A stretch of DNA of 64,000 nucleotides. Source: Clostridiales bacterium. GTDB taxonomy: Bacteria; Bacillota; Clostridia; Christensenellales; Pumilibacteraceae. Below are positions 35,251 to 43,942 of the stretch, piece by piece. The notes beneath the pieces were generated by a model. That model had not been told where the DNA came from, ran no database searches, and saw only the letters and a program-made list of their open reading frames with translations. Position 1 is the stretch's first letter, and the number at the start of each line of letters is the position of its first letter. Made by a program: the position numbers and the translations under genes. The stretch lies in contig JAAVHP010000007.1 of NCBI GenBank assembly GCA_014799665.1, forward strand, positions 238,640 through 302,639. Reading direction: 5' to 3'.

Positions 35251-36360
35251 TTATATCTCCGTTGCGGTTTCGGTTTTAATCACCTTTCCGGCGTGAGCGC
35301 CGTGCTTTGCAGCGTCAAATTGCGCAAGCGTGAATATGAATGTTGCGCCTGCGCCGCGGCTGCTCTCGACCCATATAATTTCGCCATGCTCGTCTATGAT
35401 CTTTTTTACGATAGAAAGTCCCAGACCTGAGCCTTTTGTTTTAACGGGCGATCTTGCTTTATCGGTCATATAGAATGTATCCCAAATAAGCGCCTGTTCT
35501 TTTTTGCTTATACCGTAACCGAAGTCTTTTACTGTAACGTAAACCTTGTTTTCGTGTAAATCAGTGGAAATTATTATTCTGGAATAAGCCGGCGAATATT
35601 TAATCGCGTTATCGATAAGATTGATAAGCACTTGCATAATCTTGTCTTTATCGGCATACACGCGACAGCTTTCGTCAAAGAAATTAACGTTGATCTGCAA
35701 TGATTTTTTTATGAGCGACGGTTCGAACTTTGCTACGACGTCGTTTATGACGGAGTTAATATCGAAGCTTGTATACACCAGTGGATTTTTTCCGTTATCT
35801 AAGCGTGACAAGTCTAGCATTGACGTAATAAGCGCGTTTAGTCGCTTGGTTTCGCCGAGCGCAATGTTAAGGTATTTATCGCGCTCTTCTTCTTTTACGG
35901 TGCCGTCAAGAACAGCTTGAAGAAAGCCTTGTATCGAAGTGAGCGGCGATCTAAGTTCGTGCGAAGCATTGGCAACGAACGCTTTTCGCACTTGATCGAG
36001 CCGCGCGTACTCAGCTTCTGTCGACGCGACGGCGGAGGCAAGGTTATCCGTTATATTGTCTATCGTTTTTTTCTCGACCACGGTCTCCTGACCTTCGCTC
36101 GTCATGTTAATCAGCTGTTTCGCATAACCGTCGACGCGTAAATACACGAAATAATGCGTAATCAACACTAACGCGATAACCTCAAATGTGTAAACGAATA
36201 CGACAAGCACAACAAGTAAGCCGCCGTAGTCTTTTTCGAAATCGGGATACGCAAAATACATAGGAAAAAACACCGTAGAAAACAGTATTATTGCGAAAAC
36301 GATTATGCGGAAAGTATGAGATTTATAAAATCTATTTGAGGTCGATTTATTCTTAGACAT
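35251..36360 (-). CDS. Membrane sensor histidine kinase (PhoR-like)
   Basis: 369 aa. Two membrane helices (about 18-36 and 46-70) separated by only about ten residues, so no real extracellular sensor domain; it probably senses a membrane or intracellular cue. HisKA H-box is ASHELRSPLTSIQG, N-box LINLIDNAIKYSP, G1 VKDFGYGIS, G2 GSGLGLSIVKKI. Eight bases after its response regulator gene, so the pair is co-expressed. The signal is unknown. Confidence 0.92.
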   Translation of the reverse strand: MSKNKSTSNRFYKSHTFRIIVFAIILFSTVFFPMYFAYPDFEKDYGGLLVVLVVFVYTFEVIALVLITHYFVYLRVDGYAKQLINMTSEGQETVVEKKTIDNITDNLASAVASTEAEYARLDQVRKAFVANASHELRSPLTSIQGFLQAVLDGTVKEEERDKYLNIALGETKRLNALITSMLDLSRLDNGKNPLVYTSFDINSVINDVVAKFEPSLIKKSLQINVNFFDESCRVYADKDKIMQVLINLIDNAIKYSPAYSRIIISTDLHENKVYVTVKDFGYGISKKEQALIWDTFYMTDKARSPVKTKGSGLGLSIVKKIIDEHGEIIWVESSRGAGATFIFTLAQFDAAKHGAHAGKVIKTETATEI

Positions 36361-36368
36361 ACGCCTTT

Positions 36369-37058
36369 TTAAAAAACGTCGATTTTATAACCAACGCCCC
36401 AAACTGTGGTCAGCTTCCAATGCGGATTATCGCCCAACTTTTCCCTAACCCGCTTTATATGTACGTCCACTGTACGCGAATCGCCCGAATATTTTTGCCC
36501 CCAAATTTCTTTGAGCAAATCGTCGCGTGTAAAAACGTGCATGGGCGTTTTTACGAGCATATATAGAAGCTCTATCTCTTTGGGCGGCATATCTATACGC
36601 TCACCGTTAAGCGTAACGGTGAAGTCCGATATATTGACTATCAAATTAAAAAGTTCGACTTGTTTGACTTCCTTGGCGGAAGCAGTGTTCGCACGGCGCA
36701 AAACGGCTTTAAGCCGTGCAATAAGCTCTTGTGGCTCGAACGGCTTGGTTAAATAATCGTCCGCACCGTAATCAAGCCCCGTTATTTTGTCGTTGGCTTC
36801 GCCGCGCGCCGACAGCATAATGACGGGAACATTAGAAGTTTTCCTCAGCTCCGACAAAACCTCGAAGCCGCTCATGCCCGGCATCATTACGTCGAGTATT
36901 GCAGCGTCGAAGTCGATTTCGGTAAGCTTTGCAAGTGCGGCTTCCCCGTTGCTGCAAACGCAGGTATCGTAGCCGTTGCTTTCCAAGTACAATGCGACGA
37001 GACTACTGATATGATCGTCGTCGTCGGCTATTAAAATTTTTGTTTTTTCATTACTCAT
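36369..37058 (-). CDS. OmpR-family response regulator
   Basis: 229 aa. Receiver domain: acidic pocket DDDD at the start, phosphoacceptor Asp in AAILDVMMPGMSGF, MLSARG and the conserved Lys in YLTKPFEPQEL. C-terminal winged helix ends RTVDVHIKRVREKLGD and TVWGVGYKID. Forms a pair with the kinase that follows. Its start overlaps the stop of the preceding unknown gene by four bases. Confidence 0.95.
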   Translation of the reverse strand: MSNEKTKILIADDDDHISSLVALYLESNGYDTCVCSNGEAALAKLTEIDFDAAILDVMMPGMSGFEVLSELRKTSNVPVIMLSARGEANDKITGLDYGADDYLTKPFEPQELIARLKAVLRRANTASAKEVKQVELFNLIVNISDFTVTLNGERIDMPPKEIELLYMLVKTPMHVFTRDDLLKEIWGQKYSGDSRTVDVHIKRVREKLGDNPHWKLTTVWGVGYKIDVF

Positions 37059-37588
37059 AATGACTCTCTTAACTCGTTATCAAACGTTATTTCCAAGTAG
37101 TTCATAGCTGGTCCGTCTTTTTCGAGCGATTCGCTCTCGACTGTATAATTATAATTGAGCTTGTATATCGTCCCTACAATTCCTACTACTTCAGTTATAG
37201 TCGGTTCGCCGAATACGTATAAAGGTTGTGGGACGGCGCATTGCGCTATCTTGATGAAATCGGGATTGTGCTTGATTGCCGCCTTGATATTATCCGCTAC
37301 AACCTTAGGATAAGTTCCGCAGTCGTCGGCAATAGCCTTAATGGCACTCTTTTCGGTATAGTCGCTTTTGATTAGGTAGCGTGTGACGAGATAAATCAAA
37401 TAATTAGTGCCGAGAAGCTTGGAATTAAACTTCATCATAGCGAGAATGGAAGCAACCGTAAGCATGATCTTATTCAATGTTGACGGCTTTTCGATTGCAC
37501 ACTCGTTATATAGAAAGCTTTCGAGCGTATAATTTTCAAGCGGAACGGGCGTAAAATTCATAAAGCCGTTATTGTTGATGTTATGCAC
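37055..37588 (-). CDS. Unknown protein with possible Spo0A-C-like helical domain (A)
   Basis: 177 aa. The start is probably the GTG at 37588: GGAGGG lies seven bases upstream, whereas the longer frame has none. The middle (roughly 45-110, from LNKIMLTVASILAMM through GTNYLIYLV to YPKVVADNIKAAIKH) has a helix pattern like the effector domain of Spo0A. The C-terminal ~60 residues are unique. Overlaps the preceding unknown gene by 8 bases and the response regulator by 4. Function unknown; the fold idea is inference. Confidence 0.65.
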   Translation of the reverse strand: MHNINNNGFMNFTPVPLENYTLESFLYNECAIEKPSTLNKIMLTVASILAMMKFNSKLLGTNYLIYLVTRYLIKSDYTEKSAIKAIADDCGTYPKVVADNIKAAIKHNPDFIKIAQCAVPQPLYVFGEPTITEVVGIVGTIYKLNYNYTVESESLEKDGPAMNYLEITFDNELRESL

Positions 37589-38150
37589 GAATAAGCCCTC
37601 CGATAGAATATGTATTGCGTGCATAAACGGCTAAATCACAAAGAATATCGCTGCTTGTAAAAGGCTGAGATCCGGTGATTTGCGTTACCTTATCTACGAA
37701 TACCGGATCGTAAACGTTAAGTTCGCGTTCAAGCAACCGCGATACGGCAAGAGCCGTCGAGCCGTGAGCTTTTGCGAAACCTGCAATCAGATCGTCGTAA
37801 TCCATATCGGGGTTGGCCGCAACTATCTCTATCAAACGCGCAATGATCGCTGTATTTTTCTCCTTTGCGCTAAGTCCTATTTCGTTCAGAAGGTTCAGTA
37901 TTTGCAGTTTGACCATGCCGCGGTTTAACAACACGCTTTCCACGTTATCGTAAAACGGTTTTACTTCCGTTGCGGATGACAAGTCAAAGGCTTTTAATAC
38001 GCAGTTAATACGTTTTTCTCGGGTATTTTCGACGGAATTAAGCACATAGTCGTACAGTGGTGCAAGCCCTATCGTCTTATGGCTCGCTATGCTCTCGCCC
38101 GTCGGTTTGTCGAATAACCTAATATAGTCTTGTAAAAATGTTTTAGACAT
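37581..38150 (-). CDS. Unknown protein with possible Spo0A-C-like helical domain (B)
   Basis: 189 aa, soluble, no signal peptide. A segment at about 85-150 (LQILNLLNEIGLSAKEKN to STALAVSRLLERELNV) again follows the spacing of the Spo0A effector domain: an initial IG helix, a mid helix and a late V-R-x-L-x-x-x-L recognition-like helix. It overlaps the HIT gene by 8 bases and protein A by 8 bases. Possibly a paralogue of A. No known function recognised. Confidence 0.65.
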   Translation of the reverse strand: MSKTFLQDYIRLFDKPTGESIASHKTIGLAPLYDYVLNSVENTREKRINCVLKAFDLSSATEVKPFYDNVESVLLNRGMVKLQILNLLNEIGLSAKEKNTAIIARLIEIVAANPDMDYDDLIAGFAKAHGSTALAVSRLLERELNVYDPVFVDKVTQITGSQPFTSSDILCDLAVYARNTYSIGGLIRA

Positions 38151-38496
38151 CTTTCCTGTAATTGTCGGTTGAAAGCTTTTGCCCGCCGAGAAGATGCATA
38201 TGCAGGTGGAATACGGTCTGGTCGGCGTCGTCGCCTTGATTTATCACCAATCTGTACCCGTTTTCAAGACCGAGCGACGGCGCGATCTCGCCGATTTTTT
38301 TCATGCACGCGGCAAGCTCTTGCGAATCGGTATCGCTCATTTGCGAAAGTAATTTATAATGCTTTTTGGGGGTAGCCAAATAGTGCTTTTCAGCCTTAGG
38401 CGAAATATCGGCTATGACAATCATCCGCTCGTCCTCGTAAAATTTCTTCGACGGAATTTCGCCCTTGATTATTTTACAAAAAATACAATCGTCCAT
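38143..38496 (-). CDS. HIT family nucleotide-binding protein (histidine triad)
   Basis: 117 aa; hydrolyses nucleotide phosphoramidates in the HINT branch. CIFCKIIKGEIPS start with zinc-type Cys, and the HIT motif HLHMHLLGG near the end. ATG at 38496 is chosen because GAGGAT precedes it and the family starts here; an upstream in-frame Met gives a non-homologous extension. First gene of the minus-strand series running down to thiI. Confidence 0.93.
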   Translation of the reverse strand: MDDCIFCKIIKGEIPSKKFYEDERMIVIADISPKAEKHYLATPKKHYKLLSQMSDTDSQELAACMKKIGEIAPSLGLENGYRLVINQGDDADQTVFHLHMHLLGGQKLSTDNYRKDV

Positions 38497-38564
38497 ATTA
38501 TCCTCGCAATTGCAAACTTCATTTAATATTGTAACATAAAAAATATTTTTTTGCAATAATATGA

Positions 38565-38652
38565 CCTACTTCTTTTGAAAAAGAAGTAGGCTAGAAAACT
38601 TTTAATGCCGTGTGTGTGCTTTCGTGATTTATGTTTTGTTTCACCCGCATAC
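38565..38652 (+). repeat. Hairpin-plus-tail intergenic repeat, copy B
   Basis: CCTACTTCTTTT/AAAAGAAGTAGG hairpin (38565-38590), then AGAAAACTTTTAATGCCGTG, aligning with copy A at 9255 over about 80 bases to a shared CACCCG. Lies between the HIT gene and eno. Confidence 0.6.
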
Positions 38653-38680
38653 ACTCACATCGTTTTATCAAAGAAAAAGT

Positions 38681-39973
38681 CTATCGTGATATATTAAATG
38701 CTTTTATTCCCGCATACTCGGCACTGCAACCCAAGCTTTCTTCTATGCGCAAAAGTCGGTTATATTTGGCAACTCGGTCCGTTCGACACGGCGCACCTGT
38801 TTTTATTTGTCCTGCGTTGAGCGCAACCGCGAGATCGGCTATCGTTGTGTCTTCCGTTTCACCGCTTCTGTGCGAGACGATTGCCGTATAACCGTTATGT
38901 TGCGCAAGCCGTATTGCCTGCATGGTTTGTGACAGCGTGCCGATTTGATTGGGTTTTATCAAAACCGAATTTGCCGAGCTGCTGTTTATCCCCTTTGATA
39001 TGCGCTTTACGTTTGTAACAAAAAGATCGTCGCCGACTAGCTGAACGCGATTTCCTATTTTTTCGGTAAGCTTTTGCCAGCCGTTCCAGTCCTCCTCGTC
39101 AAGCCCGTCCTCGAGCGAGTATATCGGGTATTTCTCGGTAAGCTCTACCCAATGATCGATAAGCTTGTCGGTGGCGAGGGTTTTATTCGCTTTGGGCAAT
39201 CGGTATTCGTTTTTCTTTTTACTTTTCCATTCGCTTGCCGCGGCGTCTATCGCAAGAACGAAATCGCGCCCGTCCTTAAAGCCCGCCGATTTTACGGCTT
39301 CGAGTATGTTTTTTATCGCTTCTTCGTCGCTGTCCAGGTCGGGCGCGAAGCCGCCCTCGTCGCCGACAGCCGTTGCAAGATTTTTGTTTTTAAGGATAGA
39401 TTTCAGCGTGTGATAAACTTCCGTGCACCATCTTAAACCCTCTTTAAAGGTTTTTGCACCTACGGGCATTATCATAAATTCCTGGACGTCTACCGTATTC
39501 GAAGCGTGCGCGCCGCCGTTAAGAATGTTCATCATAGGCACAGGCAGCGTTACGCCGTTGCTCCCACCCAAGAATCGGTACAGCGGCAAAGAATAAGCTT
39601 GTGCCGCAGCGCGTGCCGAAGCAATCGAAACGGCAAGAATTGCGTTAGCGCCGAGGTTTGATTTGTTATCGGTGCCGTCGAGCTCGATCATTATTTTATC
39701 AACATTAAAAATATCGCTTGCGTCGACACCGCGAAGCGCTTCGTTTATTTTCTCGATATTTTTAACGGCGTTTGTTACGCCTTTACCGTTAAACCTCGAT
39801 TTGTCGCCGTCTCTGAGCTCGATAGCTTCGAACTCGCCCGTTGACGCGCCCGACGGCGCGATCCCCAATGCGGTAACGCCGTTTTCGAGTGTAACCTCGG
39901 CTTCTACCGTGGGATTTCCGCGCGAATCGAGAACTTCCCGTCCTTTTACGTTTACAATTTTAGACATAGCCAT
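38681..39973 (-). CDS. eno: Enolase
   Basis: Glycolytic 2-phosphoglycerate dehydratase. GREVLDSRGNPTVEAEV start, GASTGEFEA loop, LPVPMMNILNGGAHA, GDEGGFAPDL, YSLEDGLDEEDW, GDDLFVTN, IKPNQIGT and the signature SHRSGETEDT. 430 aa. ATG at 39973 with GAGGA upstream. Not in a glycolytic cluster here. It is transcribed on its own or as the last gene after the ynbB-like gene. Confidence 0.98.
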   Translation of the reverse strand: MAMSKIVNVKGREVLDSRGNPTVEAEVTLENGVTALGIAPSGASTGEFEAIELRDGDKSRFNGKGVTNAVKNIEKINEALRGVDASDIFNVDKIMIELDGTDNKSNLGANAILAVSIASARAAAQAYSLPLYRFLGGSNGVTLPVPMMNILNGGAHASNTVDVQEFMIMPVGAKTFKEGLRWCTEVYHTLKSILKNKNLATAVGDEGGFAPDLDSDEEAIKNILEAVKSAGFKDGRDFVLAIDAAASEWKSKKKNEYRLPKANKTLATDKLIDHWVELTEKYPIYSLEDGLDEEDWNGWQKLTEKIGNRVQLVGDDLFVTNVKRISKGINSSSANSVLIKPNQIGTLSQTMQAIRLAQHNGYTAIVSHRSGETEDTTIADLAVALNAGQIKTGAPCRTDRVAKYNRLLRIEESLGCSAEYAGIKAFNISR

Positions 39974-40021
39974 AATTATTTCCTCAATGATGATATTATT
40001 CAGAATTATTGGCTATATTCG

Positions 40022-41227
40022 TTAATTTATACCAAGTGCGTTAAGACAACCTTCAAGTGCAAGGATCCCGTGCTCGAACGTAAGTCCGCCCTGTAAATAT
40101 GCGGTATACGGCGGGCGGATGGGAGCGTCGCACGAAAGCTCGATCGACGCGCCTTGCACAAAAGCGCCTGCCGCCATTATTATCTTATCGCTGTATCCGG
40201 GCATATCCCATGGCTCGGGTACGGCAAAACTATCCACAGGCGACAAGGTTTGAATGGTTTGACAAAACTTGATAAGCTTATCGGGATCGCCGAAATTGAT
40301 TGAACAAATAATATCGTCCACGCTGTCGTTAGGCGACGGCAGAGTTTTATAACCCAAATCCGTGAACACCTTAGAAAATAAAAGCGCTGTTTTTATGCTT
40401 TGAGCGGTGACGTGCGGAGCGAGAAAAAGCCCTTGATAGAACGGTCTGTAATCACCCGCATACGAGCCGACTTCCCTACCGATAGACGGCGCGGTCAGCC
40501 TTCCTTCTATTTGACTTATCGCTCTTTTGCTGCCGCCTATATATCCGCCCGTAGGCGCAATGCCGCCGCCGACGTTTTTAATGAGCGAACCCACAAGCGC
40601 ATCGGCAAACGACGGCTCAATGGTTTCGGTAAATTCGCCGTAACAATTATCGATCATGATATACGACGTTTTTCTGTCGACGAGCGAAGCAATATCCTGC
40701 ATTTGTTTTACCGATAACGCAGGGCGCATATCATAACCGCGCGAACGTTGCATCATGACAACGCTCGGCTTATTAGCCTTTATTTCGTGCGAAATTGCCT
40801 CTAAATCGGGTTTGCCGTCTTTGAGCGGAACGATAACGCATTTTACGTTAAAGTCCTTTAACGAGCCTATTCCGTCGCCGAAAATGACGTCGTTAAGCGT
40901 ATCGTACGGTTTGCCCGTAGCGCACAGCAACGTTTGATCGGGACGTAAAAGCCCGAATAATGCGGTAGTAAGCGCATGAGTTCCCGAAGCGATCAACGGC
41001 GAAACTATTGCGTCCTCGGTGTTAAAAACCTCGGCGTATAGCTTGTTAAGCGTGTCGCGCCCTACGTCGTCGTATCCGTAGCCCGAAGTCGGTGCGAAAT
41101 GGCGAAGCGCTATCCGTTGAGACTTGAAAGCGTTAAGAACCTTATGCTGATTTTCAAGCGCAGTTCGGTCTACTTCATTAAACCGCTCGTTAAGCGCGGT
41201 TATTGTGTTTTGTATAAGCTTATTCAT
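40022..41227 (-). CDS. ynbB: Methionine gamma-lyase family protein (YnbB, aluminium-resistance-like)
   Basis: 401-aa PLP enzyme of fold type I. Motifs: HFAPTSGYGYDDVGRD, SPLIASGTHAL, QRSRGYDMRPAL, MIDNCYGEF, and the likely PLP lysine in SLIKNVGGGIAPTGGYI. Biochemical role in this family is poorly defined despite the name. Directly downstream of miaA (one base between), the conserved Firmicutes position, but the usual hfq between them is absent. Confidence 0.9.
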   Translation of the reverse strand: MNKLIQNTITALNERFNEVDRTALENQHKVLNAFKSQRIALRHFAPTSGYGYDDVGRDTLNKLYAEVFNTEDAIVSPLIASGTHALTTALFGLLRPDQTLLCATGKPYDTLNDVIFGDGIGSLKDFNVKCVIVPLKDGKPDLEAISHEIKANKPSVVMMQRSRGYDMRPALSVKQMQDIASLVDRKTSYIMIDNCYGEFTETIEPSFADALVGSLIKNVGGGIAPTGGYIGGSKRAISQIEGRLTAPSIGREVGSYAGDYRPFYQGLFLAPHVTAQSIKTALLFSKVFTDLGYKTLPSPNDSVDDIICSINFGDPDKLIKFCQTIQTLSPVDSFAVPEPWDMPGYSDKIIMAAGAFVQGASIELSCDAPIRPPYTAYLQGGLTFEHGILALEGCLNALGIN

Positions 41228-41228
41228 T

Positions 41229-42137
41229 TTATTTCCTCAAAAAATCGGTTACGCAATTTTTAATTGCCTCATAGTCGCGCGCGTCTATAAATACTTTATT
41301 CAGTCCCACGTTTTTAAAATACGTGATCTGGCGTTTGGCGTAATTGCGCGTTTTTTGCGCGACAAGTTGTTCGAGTTCTTCACGCGAAGCGTAGGGATTC
41401 GCCGCGATTTGCTTGTAGCCGAGTGCTTGCATCGATCCGCAATCTCTATACTTGATAAGCCCCGTTGCTTCCTCAATAAGCCCGTCGTCGAACATCTTCT
41501 TGACCCTGCGGTTGATCCTGTCATACAACATCTCGCGCGGCAAGGTCAAAACGATAGTCAAATCGTCATAGGGCTTGTTCGTGCCGACGGCTTGGGATTT
41601 GGGCGCGCCGCATAAAGCGTAAATTTCGAGTGCGCGAACCACCCGCTTATTGTCGTTAGCAGATATTTTTTGCGCCGAAGCTTTATCCACGTTTTCAAGC
41701 AGTCCGTGCATAACGATTGCGCTGAAAAAGTGCGACGAGAGTTTTAGCATTTTTCGAGTATGCTCGTCCTTGGGCGCGCTGCCGAAGTCGCAGCCCGAAA
41801 ACAGCGAATAAACGTATAAGCCCGTTCCACCGACAACGATAGGCAGACGGCTGTTTTGAGAAATATCCGCTATTTCCTTTTTTGCAAGCTCTACGTATTC
41901 GCCCACCGAAAAGTCCGCGTCGCCGTCGACCACGTCTATTAAACGGTGTTCCACGTCGCCGCATTCTTCTTTTGTGAGTTTTCCCGTGCCGATATCGAAA
42001 TTACGGTATATTTGCATGGAATCCGCACCGACAAGCACGCCGTTGAACTCACGAGCAAGTTTAAGCGCGGTATCGGATTTGCCTATCGCGGTACACCCAA
42101 CTATAGCTATCGTTTTTATACGATGCGCTTGAACCAC
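41229..42137 (-). CDS. miaA: tRNA dimethylallyltransferase MiaA
   Basis: Adds the isopentenyl group to A37 of UNN-reading tRNAs, giving i6A, which MiaB (46533) then methylthiolates. P-loop AIVGCTAIGKSDTA, substrate motif GADSMQIYRNFDIGTGK, VVGGTGLYV, and QALGYKQIA near residue 220. 302 aa. The start is a GTG at 42137 with GGAG eight bases upstream, inside mutL (22-base overlap). The P-loop has Cys where Pro is usual (GPTAxGK). Confidence 0.95.
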   Translation of the reverse strand: MVQAHRIKTIAIVGCTAIGKSDTALKLAREFNGVLVGADSMQIYRNFDIGTGKLTKEECGDVEHRLIDVVDGDADFSVGEYVELAKKEIADISQNSRLPIVVGGTGLYVYSLFSGCDFGSAPKDEHTRKMLKLSSHFFSAIVMHGLLENVDKASAQKISANDNKRVVRALEIYALCGAPKSQAVGTNKPYDDLTIVLTLPREMLYDRINRRVKKMFDDGLIEEATGLIKYRDCGSMQALGYKQIAANPYASREELEQLVAQKTRNYAKRQITYFKNVGLNKVFIDARDYEAIKNCVTDFLRK

Positions 42138-43942
42138 TTTTCAATCTCCTTTTTTGAAAAGCTTACGACTATCGGTCTGCCGTGCGGGCAAAACATAGTT
42201 ATGTTTCGTGCCGCCATTTCGGAAAGCAATGCTTCTATCTCGCTGTCGCTTAAATCGTCTATTTCGCCCTTAACGGCGGCTTTACACGCCGCTTGCATCA
42301 ATCGTTCTTTAAGTATCATAGGGCTTTTATCGCGCGAATTGACGAGCAGCAACAAATCGGAAACGAACGCTTGAAGATCTATGCCCGTGCAAGCATACGG
42401 CAAATACGACAGAGTAAAGGTGTATTCACCAAAAGGCGTAATGCCGAACCCGCAGTTCTCGAACAATCCGATATTCTCGTTGATCAAATCTGCGTCGCTC
42501 GGCGACACGTCGAACACGAACGGGATCATGAGCGGCTGTGTTTGCAAGCGTTTCGCCTCGTAGTCGCTTAAAAGCTTATCGTAAAGCAATTTTTCGTGTG
42601 CGGCGTGTTGATCGACGAAATAGCACGTTTCACCACGTTCGAGTATTATATAAGTATTAAACAGCTTGCCGACCTTAATACATTCTATCGGCTCGAAAAC
42701 CATGGCCGAACTGAAATCGGCGGCGGGAGTATAAACGTCGGAATAGTTATTGATCGGCGGCGGCTCGGGTTCGTAACCGTTATCGCCGTCTATTAGTCCC
42801 ATATCGACAGCCGAGCTCTGAGTAATAACGCTCGGTCGTGCCGACGAATTATCGTTCGGCTTAGCCTGAACGTCGAAGAAGGGGCGCAATGTATGCGACT
42901 TTCCGTAATCGGCGGACGAAGTAAACGAAAAATCTTCGTCTTTTAATGGCTTTGCGTCGGTAAGCTTAGGCATGACCGCATTCTTGACCGCGGAAGCGAC
43001 AAGCGATTTAATTTTAACGGTATCGGCAAACTTGACCTGAAGCTTGCTTGGATGAACGTTTACGTCGACCATGTCGAGCGGCATAGTTATATGCAGAACG
43101 AACAACGGGTATTGTCGTTTCATAAGATATGGCGCATACACCGAATACACGGCGTACTGAACGTCCGCGCTCTCCACGTACCGCCCGTTGATTATTACGT
43201 TTTGATAGTTTTTAGACGGCTTGGTAAATGTGGGTAAACAAGTAAAGCCTGTCACTTCGAGCGGCGGATCGGCAAGGTTTACCTTAACTGTGTTTTTAAG
43301 CGCATAGTCACCGTATACCGCGAAAACCGCACTCTCCAAGCCCTCGCCGGGCGACGAGAAATGCTTGGTCTCGCTGTCGAACTTAAACACGATATCGGGA
43401 TTGGCGAGCACCAAGTTCTCGATAAGCGTAAATATCTTGGTTTCTTCGCGCGTCGGTTTGTTAAGAAATTTCTTGCGCGCGGGAATATTACCAAACAGGT
43501 TTTCGACGGTTACGGTTGTGCCGAGGTTAGCACCGCATTCGTCGTGACAAACGAGCTTGCCGCTCTTGTACGAAATCGTTCCGCCTATCTCGCTGCCCGC
43601 AGTGCGCGTCGTCATAGTAACGTCGGCGACGGCAGCAATGCTCGGCAGCGCCTCGCCGCGGAAACCGAGCGTACCGATCGTATCGAGATCGTCCAAGCTT
43701 TTTATCTTGCTCGTAGCGTGCGGCATAAACGCCGTAGGCATATCGTCGAAATCAATACCGCAACCGTTATCGGTAATACGTATGTAGTCGATTCCCCCGC
43801 CGCGAACGGAAACGGAGATCTCCGTCGCGCCCGCGTCAATGGCGTTTTCGCACAGCTCTTTTACGATCGACGACGGGCTTTCCACAACCTCGCCCGCCGC
43901 GATACGGTTAAATATTTCGCTCGGTAGCTTGTTTATTTTCAT
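42116..43942 (-). CDS. mutL: DNA mismatch repair protein MutL
   Basis: 608 aa. GHKL ATPase domain: IAAGEVVESPSSIVKELCENAIDAGA, DNGCGID, ATSKI, TLGFRGEALPSI. The C-terminal dimerisation domain has the Zn-site elements QHAAHEK, CKAAVKG and CPHGRPI. The endonuclease motif DQHAxHER is present in near form (DQHAAHEKLLYD), consistent with Gram-positive nicking MutL. Its ATG overlaps the mutS stop by four bases. Confidence 0.96.
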   Translation of the reverse strand: MKINKLPSEIFNRIAAGEVVESPSSIVKELCENAIDAGATEISVSVRGGGIDYIRITDNGCGIDFDDMPTAFMPHATSKIKSLDDLDTIGTLGFRGEALPSIAAVADVTMTTRTAGSEIGGTISYKSGKLVCHDECGANLGTTVTVENLFGNIPARKKFLNKPTREETKIFTLIENLVLANPDIVFKFDSETKHFSSPGEGLESAVFAVYGDYALKNTVKVNLADPPLEVTGFTCLPTFTKPSKNYQNVIINGRYVESADVQYAVYSVYAPYLMKRQYPLFVLHITMPLDMVDVNVHPSKLQVKFADTVKIKSLVASAVKNAVMPKLTDAKPLKDEDFSFTSSADYGKSHTLRPFFDVQAKPNDNSSARPSVITQSSAVDMGLIDGDNGYEPEPPPINNYSDVYTPAADFSSAMVFEPIECIKVGKLFNTYIILERGETCYFVDQHAAHEKLLYDKLLSDYEAKRLQTQPLMIPFVFDVSPSDADLINENIGLFENCGFGITPFGEYTFTLSYLPYACTGIDLQAFVSDLLLLVNSRDKSPMILKERLMQAACKAAVKGEIDDLSDSEIEALLSEMAARNITMFCPHGRPIVVSFSKKEIEKWFKRIV

